From the NCBI GenBank assembly GCA_036502105.1, contig DASXZE010000388.1:1-11041 (forward strand): a DNA stretch of 11,041 nt, given 5' to 3'. Source of the DNA: Angelobacter sp036502105 (GTDB lineage: Bacteria > Acidobacteriota > Terriglobia > Terriglobales > Acidobacteriaceae). The notes below the pieces were generated by a model. It searched no databases and was not told where the DNA came from. It saw only the letters and a program-made list of their open reading frames with translations. This document shows, one piece after another, positions 6,116-11,041 of this stretch. The position numbers and the translations under genes were made by a program. Numbering within the stretch: position 1 is the stretch's first letter; every line of letters starts with the position of its first letter.

Positions 6116-7204
6116 TCAGGAAAGGTAGAGGGCGGTGAGGAAAAGAACGAAACGGTAAATATCCAGAACGTAATGAAATGAAGCTGTGAGAATGGCTGCC
6201 TTGACCAGCGATAAGAGGATGGAATCGCGGTAGACAGCGTGCATGGCCAGAGTTGTATAGCCCACCAGAATCAGCAATGCGACGGGGAAGAGCGCATTGT
6301 CTGAATTGAGATAAGCAAGGGCCACGCCATGGTGCTCGGCAAATCTATATATCAGCGCGGTGCCGCCGTAGAAGCCAATAAAAAGGGCGACCAGCCAAAA
6401 TGCTGTGAAGTGCAGACTAAAGACCAGGTGCTGACCAAAAAATTGTTTCTTGCGCCACTGTATTACCGCCAGGACAAGCGCAAACAGCGGGACCATAAGC
6501 ACCACAAGGGACCGGGCTTGAACATCGACCACGTGATCAAAAGAGTGGGAGAACTGCTCCAGCGTTACGCCCTTGGCGGCAATACGGTCAGCCACCATCC
6601 GTGACGCAAGATGTTTGTAAGACATCATGTGCGTCTGAATGGCCAAAGTGGTGCGCAGACCGGACCATCCCGTGTATGGCAGCAGCAAAAAATAGATCAG
6701 GTTGGCGATAAAGAAGAGCTGAAAGGGATGTAGATAAGGCTTGCGGCATCCGCGCAGATATTCAGAAGTTAGAAAGCCGGGCCGGGTAAAGAGCAAACGG
6801 AAGCTGCCAAATATTTTGGAATCGAAGTGGAAGAAGTCGCCCAGGGCGTGGTGAAAAAAGTGGCGTATGGAGAGATCTGAAGCGCCAAACTTTTTTTCGC
6901 CGCAGTCCGGACAGAATTTGCCGCTTACCTGCGCGCCACAGGTGGGGCATTGCCACGTGGCGTTTGAAGTGTGGGTTTCCTGCTGCAGAAGCTCCGTGCC
7001 GGTGCTGCCGCCGCCGACAAAATGCACCACTTCCAGTTTGTCGCCGGTTTTCAGCGTGGTGGCTTCCCAATTGGCTCGGGGAACGATCTCCAGATTTAAT
7101 TCCACGGCAACGCGGTCGGGCTTCATGCCCAGCTGCGCGACCAGGGCTGCGACCGTGAGGCCGTCAGGGAAGTCGCGTTGTTCGCCGTTGATGTGGAGAA
7201 GCAT
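6116..7204 (-). CDS. ThiS-like sulfur-carrier domain fused to zinc-ribbon/DUF3667 membrane protein
   Basis: A 362-residue protein with two unrelated parts. Residues 1-66 are a complete ThiS-like beta-grasp domain (MLLHINGEQRDFPDGL..., RVAVELN, then EVVHFVGGG). In ThiS the terminal Gly-Gly is adenylated by ThiF and thiocarboxylated to supply thiazole sulfur, and it must be the free C-terminus. Here GGG (64-66) runs on in frame into a linker (STGTELLQQETHTS) without a stop. A zinc ribbon with C86-x2-C89 and C98-x2-C101 follows, then a DUF3667-type membrane region: LSIRHFFHHALGDFF, the FTRPGFLTSEYLRG motif (139-152), and about five TM segments near 159-178, 233-250, 262-283, 304-322 and 331-360. 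No alternative ATG, GTG or TTG occurs between GGG and the ribbon, so the second part has no obvious own start. No thiG or thiF is adjacent. The function of the whole is unknown. The two domain calls are confident; what the fusion does is not. Confidence 0.87.
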   Translation of the reverse strand: MLLHINGEQRDFPDGLTVAALVAQLGMKPDRVAVELNLEIVPRANWEATTLKTGDKLEVVHFVGGGSTGTELLQQETHTSNATWQCPTCGAQVSGKFCPDCGEKKFGASDLSIRHFFHHALGDFFHFDSKIFGSFRLLFTRPGFLTSEYLRGCRKPYLHPFQLFFIANLIYFLLLPYTGWSGLRTTLAIQTHMMSYKHLASRMVADRIAAKGVTLEQFSHSFDHVVDVQARSLVVLMVPLFALVLAVIQWRKKQFFGQHLVFSLHFTAFWLVALFIGFYGGTALIYRFAEHHGVALAYLNSDNALFPVALLILVGYTTLAMHAVYRDSILLSLVKAAILTASFHYVLDIYRFVLFLTALYLS

Positions 7205-7239
7205 AGCTTTTAGCTCTTAGCCTTTGGCTCTTGGCTTGA
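7205..7239. repeat. Heptamer tandem repeat abutting the start codon of the fusion gene
   Basis: Plus-strand units AGCTTTT, AGCTCTT, AGCCTTT, GGCTCTT and GGCTTGA follow each other with period 7. The array touches the ATG at 7204 and occupies the place of a ribosome binding site. The minus strand supplies AAGAG near position -14. Confidence 0.7.
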
Positions 7240-7304
7240 GTATCGTAATTTTAAAGTATGGAGTTCCAAATGGATTTATTGGCTGGCGATTGATGGAGGT
7301 ATCT

Positions 7305-7395
7305 CCCCTACGGGGCTTTGCATTTTATCTGCTTTACCCAGGCCTTCCGGCCTGGGCTAACGCTCGCTATGCTCGCCTGTCGCGCCTAACGGCGC
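7305..7395. repeat. Cluster of three hairpins, REP-like intergenic element
   Basis: Three inverted repeats lie within 91 bases: CCCC-TAC-GGGG (7305-7315), CCCAGGCC-TTCC-GGCCTGGG (7337-7356, eight perfect pairs) and GCGCC-TAAC-GGCGC (7382-7395). Read on the minus strand, the central hairpin has a GGAA (GNRA-type) loop. It lies between gpmI and the fusion gene and could terminate gpmI transcripts, though no U-tract follows. The composition resembles dispersed palindromic repeats. Whether other copies exist in the genome cannot be seen here. The rest of 7205-7478 holds no gene. Confidence 0.5.
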
Positions 7396-7412
7396 TGGTT
7401 ACTGCTGCTCTG

Positions 7413-7484
7413 AATTGGTTACCTTACTTCGAATTGATCACGTACTCCAAATTGATCACGTACTCCCAAATGATTACTTTATGA
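7413..7484. repeat. About four 18-19-base tandem units overlapping the gpmI stop
   Basis: Units begin at 7413, 7432, 7450 and 7468. The middle two share AATTGATCACGTACTCC exactly (7432-7448 and 7450-7466). The outer two are degenerate (AATTGGTTACC..., AAATGATTAC...). The last unit runs into the gpmI stop codon at 7479-7481. Confidence 0.7.
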
Positions 7485-9083
7485 GGTTTTCAAAACGCGC
7501 AGGTCTTTGCCGGTCATCTCTTTTGGCTGGGGGAAGTCGAGCATGCCTAGCACCGTGGGCGAGATGTCTTGCAGGGAGCCATTGGGACGCAGAGAAAATT
7601 TCTGTGCGTTCTCACATACCACGATGAACGGCACCGGGTTGGTGGTGTGCGCGGTGTGCGGGCCGCCGGTGGCGGGGTCGATCATTTGCTCGGCGTTGCC
7701 GTGGTCGGCGGTAATCAGCATTGCGCCACCACGGGCGCGAACGGCTTTATAAACTTCTCCCAAACAATGATCTACGGTTTCCACGCCTTGCACGGTCGGC
7801 GGAATTTTGCCGGAGTGGCCGACCATGTCTGCATTAGCGAAATTGACGATCACCACGTCAAAAGCAGAATCGTTTGTGGCCTTGATTACAGCTTCCGCGA
7901 TGCCGGCGGCAGACATCTCTGGCTTCAGGTCATAGGTGGCGACTTTCTGTGAAGGTACCAGCACGCGGTCTTCGCCGGGAAATGGTTTCTCTATCCCGCC
8001 ATTAAAGAAATAGGTGACGTGCGCATATTTTTCTGTTTCGGCTACGCGCAGGTTGCGCAGGTTATGTTCGGCCATTACGTTGGCCAGAATATTTTTGAGC
8101 GAATCGGGCTGCACGACGAAGGGCAAGGCGAACTGCTTGTCATATTGGGTCATGCAGATGTATTTCAGATTCTTGGGAACGCGGCTGCGGGGAATGGCTG
8201 CATCGAGCGCTTCGGCGTCGGGCAGGTCGCGGCCGCCTGTGGCAGTGAGTCCGCTTTCGCGGGCCAGACAGCGTGTGATCTGGCGGGCGCGGTCGGCGCG
8301 AAAGTTGAAATTGATGACGGAGTCATCGTCACGGATTGTCGCCACGGCGTTGCCGCGATTGTCCACGCAGGTGAAGGGAATAATAAATTCGTCGGTCACG
8401 TCGCGATTGTAAGAATCTTTTACGCCCTGCACGGGATCGACAAACTCACCGCCTTCGGCTTTGCCGGCAACCATGGCGTCAAAGGCCTTCAGTTCGCGGT
8501 CCCATTTCTTGTCGCGATCCATGGCGTAGTAGCGGCCGCTTACGCTGGCAATCTTGCCGGTGCCTAGCTCGCGCATTTTCTGCTGTAACTGCTGAATGTA
8601 GCCTGCGCCGTTGGTGGGCAGCGTATCGCGTCCGTCCATGAAGCAGTGAACAAAGGTGCGGTCCACGCCATTTTGTTTGGCCATCCGCAGCAGCGCGTAA
8701 AGATGATTCTGGTGGGAGTGCACGCCACCGTCAGAGAGCAGGCCAAAGAGATGCAATTGGCGTCCGCCGTTGCGCGCGTTTTTCATGGCCTCAAGCAATA
8801 CCGGATTGCTGAAGAGGTCGCCGTTTTGGACCATCAGATCGAGTTTGGTGATGTCCATGTAAACCACGCGGCCAGCGCCAATATTCAGGTGGCCGACTTC
8901 GCTGTTGCCCATCTGGCCGTCCGGCAGGCCGACGGAGTGCCCGCTGGTCTGTATGAGCGTGTTGGGATATTCCTTGAGCAGCCGGTCATAGTTGGGCTTG
9001 CGCGCCAGCGAAATAGCATTGGCAGGAGATGGAGGCGCGTAACCCCAGCCATCGAGAATGATGAGAACGAGCGGTTTATTCAT
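7479..9083 (-). CDS. gpmI: 2,3-bisphosphoglycerate-independent phosphoglycerate mutase
   Basis: This cytosolic glycolytic enzyme interconverts 3- and 2-phosphoglycerate through a phosphoserine intermediate and needs two Mn2+ ions. The length of 534 residues is normal for the GpmI family. The first metal-ligand motif is LIILDGWGYAPP (Asp11). The nucleophile is Ser61 in GQMGNSEVGHLNIGAGR. HCFMDGRDTLP and the phosphate-binding RADRARQI motif come from the inserted transferase domain. The C-terminal metal ligands lie in FANADMVGHSG and ITADHGNAEQM, followed by PHTAHTTNPVPF. The start at 9083 gives the standard N-terminus MNKPLVLIILDGW. No Shine-Dalgarno sequence precedes it; a TAGAAT hexamer lies 12 bases upstream (9096-9101) without a recognisable -35. 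It appears to be a single-gene unit. Confidence 0.97.
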   Translation of the reverse strand: MNKPLVLIILDGWGYAPPSPANAISLARKPNYDRLLKEYPNTLIQTSGHSVGLPDGQMGNSEVGHLNIGAGRVVYMDITKLDLMVQNGDLFSNPVLLEAMKNARNGGRQLHLFGLLSDGGVHSHQNHLYALLRMAKQNGVDRTFVHCFMDGRDTLPTNGAGYIQQLQQKMRELGTGKIASVSGRYYAMDRDKKWDRELKAFDAMVAGKAEGGEFVDPVQGVKDSYNRDVTDEFIIPFTCVDNRGNAVATIRDDDSVINFNFRADRARQITRCLARESGLTATGGRDLPDAEALDAAIPRSRVPKNLKYICMTQYDKQFALPFVVQPDSLKNILANVMAEHNLRNLRVAETEKYAHVTYFFNGGIEKPFPGEDRVLVPSQKVATYDLKPEMSAAGIAEAVIKATNDSAFDVVIVNFANADMVGHSGKIPPTVQGVETVDHCLGEVYKAVRARGGAMLITADHGNAEQMIDPATGGPHTAHTTNPVPFIVVCENAQKFSLRPNGSLQDISPTVLGMLDFPQPKEMTGKDLRVLKTS

Positions 9084-9112
9084 AGCTAATATCAGATTCT
9101 AAATGCCAAACC

Positions 9113-9136
9113 CCACGGAGGCCCTGAGACACGGAG
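9113..9136. repeat. Triple-octamer repeat, copy A
   Basis: Three consecutive octamers read CCACGGAG, GCCCTGAG and ACACGGAG. The same three-unit organisation recurs at 9225-9248 and 9684-9707, with the consensus approximately RCRCGGAG. Confidence 0.65.
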
Positions 9137-9155
9137 AAAAACTGAGGTCAAAAAA

Positions 9156-9187
9156 CTTACCACTGATAGACACTGATGACACGGATG
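9156..9187. repeat. Interspersed repeat with a second copy at the window end
   Basis: CTTACCACTGAT (9156-9167) is followed by GACACTGATGACACGGAT. The same 12-mer recurs at 11024-11035 beyond the hydrolase gene and again continues into a GA.CAC context. This looks like a dispersed intergenic repeat family. Confidence 0.5.
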
Positions 9188-9217
9188 GGGCGGGAGTTGT
9201 GAGAACCAGGAAATCAA

Positions 9218-9255
9218 AATCTTAGCGCGGAGGCGCAGAGACGCGGAGTAAGATT
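9218..9255. repeat. Triple-octamer repeat, copy C, inside a 7-base inverted repeat
   Basis: Octamers GCGCGGAG, GCGCAGAG and ACGCGGAG (9225-9248) are exactly enclosed by AATCTTA (9218-9224) and its inverse complement TAAGATT (9249-9255). The enclosing arms give it the form of a small discrete element. Confidence 0.65.
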
Positions 9256-9273
9256 CAGTCGCCGATTTTTTAA

Positions 9274-9302
9274 TTGAATATTTGCTTTGTATTCGCTAGA
9301 TT
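9274..9302 (+). promoter_or_regulatory. Weak candidate promoter in the 9084-9828 gap
   Basis: TTGAAT (9274-9279), a 17-base spacer and TAGATT (9297-9302) match consensus at 4 of 6 bases each. It points towards the hydrolase gene, over 500 bases away. The 9303-9520 stretch contains no convincing coding region or RNA gene that I can recognise. Confidence 0.25.
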
Positions 9303-9520
9303 GGTTTGAGGCGAGCAAAGCCTAGATGCATTGCAACGGAGAACCTGCCGTTCTGTTTTGTCTTTTGGGGAAAGTTGCGACCCTCTGCCGATGCTTTTTT
9401 AGCGATTGAAGGAATGGTTGGAACCGTCCCGGTTTTTATCCTGCTGATTTCAAGTGGGATTAGAGCCAGAACATTTCTCGATGCGAGGAGTTTACGACCT
9501 CTCAGCCGATCTTTTCATGA

Positions 9521-9583
9521 TCTTGGGTCGTATTGGGTGCTCTTGGGTTGAATTGGGTTAAACCGGGGGAGGGGGTAGGTGGG
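9521..9583 (+). repeat. Decamer tandem repeat with a run of G-tracts (quadruplex potential)
   Basis: TTGGGT recurs at 9523, 9533, 9543 and 9553 with an exact period of 10. The repeats lead into GGGGG-A-GGGGG (9565-9575) and GGG (9581-9583). Seven G-tracts of three or more are separated by loops of 7, 7, 7, 7, 1 and 5 bases, which fits the usual G-quadruplex rule. Confidence 0.7.
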
Positions 9584-9626
9584 TCAGTTAGAGGTATCGG
9601 CAGAGGGCCGCAAGCTTGCCTTTTGA

Positions 9627-9664
9627 GATCGGGTGATCTGATGATCGGGACATCGGGTGATCGG
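9627..9664. repeat. Octamer tandem repeat
   Basis: GATCGGGT, GATCTGAT, GATCGGGA, CATCGGGT and a partial GATCGG run head to tail with a period of 8. It is a simple-sequence array with a few substitutions, lying 20 bases before triple-octamer copy D. Confidence 0.7.
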
Positions 9665-9683
9665 AAAAAGCAAACCCGATTCA

Positions 9684-9707
9684 CCGCTGAGACGCGGAGA
9701 CGCGGAG
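9684..9707. repeat. Triple-octamer repeat, copy D
   Basis: Octamers CCGCTGAG, ACGCGGAG and ACGCGGAG, the last two identical. They are followed by AAAGG and a CACGGAT stretch that also appears in the repeat at 9156-9187. Confidence 0.65.
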
Positions 9708-9751
9708 AAAGGCAAAACCTTATCACGGATAACATGGATTCAGATATGTTA

Positions 9752-9778
9752 CTGCGCCTGTCTTCAAGACTGTCGCAG
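9752..9778. promoter_or_regulatory. Bipartite inverted repeat upstream of the hydrolase gene
   Basis: CTGCG (9752-9756) pairs with CGCAG (9774-9778), and GTCTT (9760-9764) pairs with AAGAC (9766-9770), centred on 9765. One of the three intervening positions also pairs (C9758-G9772), giving 11 of 13 matches per arm. It lies 50 bases before the hydrolase start and could be an operator or an mRNA hairpin. Confidence 0.5.
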
Positions 9779-9817
9779 GTGATAGCATGGTGCCCCTGAT
9801 TCAGATAAAAGCTGGGT

Positions 9818-9823
9818 GGAGAG
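9818..9823 (+). promoter_or_regulatory. Shine-Dalgarno site that fixes the hydrolase start
   Basis: GGAGAG followed by five A residues and then ATG at 9829. It decides between this start and the in-frame ATG 42 bases upstream. Confidence 0.7.
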
Positions 9824-9828
9824 AAAAA

Positions 9829-11007
9829 ATGCGGACATGGATTCTGGTTGGTTTGTTGGTGGTGCTCGCGAGTGTGCCACGGACTGTCGCGGCGCAGGAT
9901 AAGAGCGCTGACAAGAAAGATGCGCAGAGCACGGATGCCAGCAAGCAAGCCGCGCCAGAAAGTCCGGATCCCGACGAAATCAGACTAGGAAAGCCCGCTG
10001 TCCATGAATTTGTGATCGCCAACTTCAAGACTGAAGGCGGCGTAACGCTGCCGCAGGCAAAAGTGGTTTATGGGACATACGGGCACTTGAATGCCGCGCA
10101 TGACAACGTGGTGCTGGTGCCGTCGCACTATATGGCGGACCATCGCGGCTATGAGTGGCTGATTGGAGCGGACCGCGCGCTTGATCCGGCCAAAGTTTTT
10201 GTGGTGGCAACGGAGCTTTTTGGCAATGGCCATTCCTCTTCGCCCAGCAACACGCCTGAGCCGTTTCATGGGCCGCGCTTTCCGGTAATGACGATCCGCG
10301 ACAACGTGGAAGCGGTGCACAAGTTGCTTACGGAAGATCTCAAGGTCAACCATCTGCGGGCGATTGTCGGGTTTTCCATGGGCGCGCAGCAGGCGTTTCA
10401 GTGGGCGGTGAGCTATCCCACATTTGCCGACAAGATTGTGGCGACGTCAGGTACGGCGAAGACGTATGGGCATGGAATTGTGCGGCTGGAAGGGCAGATT
10501 GCCGCGCTCACGGCCGACGCCGCATTTGAAAATGGCGACTACAAAACGCCGCCCACCAAAGGCCTGGAAGCTTTTGCCACAGTGTGGACGGGATGGCTCT
10601 TCTCACAGGAGTGGTGGCGCAAAGAGTTGTGGCGCGAAGGCGCGCCGGCGGGCATCACGTTTGAACAGGTGCTGCATGAATACCGGACGAATTTTATTCC
10701 CGGCGCCGATGCGAATAATTTGATCCTGCAAATGCGCACATGGGAAAAGCAGGATGTAGGCGCGACGCCGGGATTCAATGGCGATGAAGAGAAAGCGCTG
10801 CGGTCGATTAAAGTACCGTTTCTGTATATGCCATCGGAAACCGACCTGTATTTTCCTGTGACAGACGCGCGGTATGAGGCGGGATTTATGTCGACGGTCA
10901 CGCTGACGCCGATTCCTTCATTGTGGGGACATACGGCTGGCGCGGGGCCGAATCCGGTGGACTTGAAGTTTTTGAATGAGAAGATTGGGGCGTTTCTGGG
11001 AAAGTAG
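9829..11007 (+). CDS. Secreted alpha/beta-hydrolase, homoserine O-acetyltransferase (MetX)-like
   Basis: A 392-residue protein of the alpha/beta-hydrolase fold. Residues 1-23 form a signal peptide (MRTWILVGLLVVLASVPRTVAAQ) with probable cleavage near the AAQ, followed by a charged linker rich in Lys, Asp, Ser and Ala (24-50). The mature part follows the MetX plan: VVYGTYGHLNAAHDNVVLVPS, then GNGHSSSPSN, then TIRDNVEAVHKLL, then the nucleophile elbow GFSMGAQQAFQWA with Ser183. Probable acid and base are Asp339 (SETDLYFP) and His368 (WGHTAGAG). The ATG at 9829 is chosen because GGAGAG (9818-9823) sits 5 bases before it and the signal peptide begins there; an in-frame ATG at 9787 would spoil both. 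Classical MetX acts in the cytosol on homoserine and acetyl-CoA, so an exported relative probably acts as an esterase or acylhydrolase on something else. The substrate is unknown. Confidence 0.9.
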   Translation: MRTWILVGLLVVLASVPRTVAAQDKSADKKDAQSTDASKQAAPESPDPDEIRLGKPAVHEFVIANFKTEGGVTLPQAKVVYGTYGHLNAAHDNVVLVPSHYMADHRGYEWLIGADRALDPAKVFVVATELFGNGHSSSPSNTPEPFHGPRFPVMTIRDNVEAVHKLLTEDLKVNHLRAIVGFSMGAQQAFQWAVSYPTFADKIVATSGTAKTYGHGIVRLEGQIAALTADAAFENGDYKTPPTKGLEAFATVWTGWLFSQEWWRKELWREGAPAGITFEQVLHEYRTNFIPGADANNLILQMRTWEKQDVGATPGFNGDEEKALRSIKVPFLYMPSETDLYFPVTDARYEAGFMSTVTLTPIPSLWGHTAGAGPNPVDLKFLNEKIGAFLGK

Positions 11008-11023
11008 GGCTAAAAAGCAAAGG

Positions 11024-11041
11024 CTTACCACTGATGAACAC
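11024..11041. repeat. Partial second copy of the CTTACCACTGAT repeat
   Basis: The 12 bases at 11024-11035 are identical to 9156-9167, and the match continues imperfectly to the window edge, where the element is cut off. The two copies bracket the hydrolase gene. Confidence 0.5.

Noticed and set aside
6116..7204. Two separate genes (thiS and a DUF3667 gene) joined by a sequencing error
   Set aside because: No usable start codon lies between the domains, and the alternative frames do not give a stop directly after the Gly-Gly-Gly. A lost stop by substitution cannot be excluded, but the sequence as given is one reading frame.
7413..7484. 18-base repeats considered as a CRISPR array
   Set aside because: The units are contiguous without spacers, only two are exact, and no cas gene is present.
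9421..9437. AACCG-TCC-CGGTT followed by T residues, considered as a terminator
   Set aside because: The stem has only five pairs, and no gene ends nearby on that strand.
9306..9551. Plus-strand open frame of 81 codons between gpmI and the hydrolase gene
   Set aside because: It starts with TTG, has no ribosome binding site, runs into the decamer repeats, and its translation looks unlike a folded protein.
9502..9948. Minus-strand open frame overlapping the G-rich repeats and the hydrolase start
   Set aside because: Most of it is translated simple repeats, and it overlaps the signal peptide of a well-supported gene.

Overview
The window looks like a chromosomal segment from an Acidobacteriota (Terriglobia-like) genome. 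The best evidence is a large orphan permease of the duplicated MacB/FtsX type ("acidobacterial duplicated orphan permease", ADOP) with a small PadR regulator immediately upstream. That pairing is strongly characteristic of the phylum. The remaining genes are mostly housekeeping or of unknown function. No mobile element, CRISPR array, tRNA or rRNA was recognised.

Layout. Positions 1-207 (+) hold the 3' end of a small conserved-looking gene. From 235 to 9083 every gene reads on the minus strand. In transcription order (right to left) they are: gpmI (phosphoglycerate mutase, 9083-7479); a ThiS-like domain fused to a zinc-ribbon/DUF3667 membrane protein (7204-6116); a MerR-family regulator (5988-5521) with a small four-cysteine protein behind it (5461-5198); mtnA (5103-4039), nearly abutting a TMEM175-family potassium-channel-like gene (4032-3412); and the padR-ADOP pair (3276-235). 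A secreted alpha/beta-hydrolase of the homoserine O-acetyltransferase (MetX-like) superfamily reads on the plus strand (9829-11007). It follows about 745 bases without a convincing gene.

There are probably five transcription units: gpmI; the ThiS-DUF3667 gene, closed by a hairpin at 6100-6115; merR plus the small zinc-ribbon gene, closed by a possible hairpin at 5163-5178; mtnA-TMEM175; and padR-ADOP. The plus-strand hydrolase is a sixth. Several starts have no Shine-Dalgarno sequence and have a -10-like hexamer 7-12 bases upstream, which suggests leaderless or very short-leader mRNAs. The small zinc-ribbon gene and the hydrolase have clear ribosome binding sites.

The most unusual protein is the in-frame fusion of a ThiS-like sulfur carrier, with its terminal Gly-Gly-Gly intact but no stop codon, to a DUF3667-type membrane protein. 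The intergenic DNA is also unusual. It carries short tandem arrays of several periods (7, 8, 10 and 18 bases), triple-octamer repeats, a run of seven G-tracts with quadruplex potential, hairpin clusters and two strong dyads that look like operators. These are concentrated at 7205-7485 and 9105-9780.
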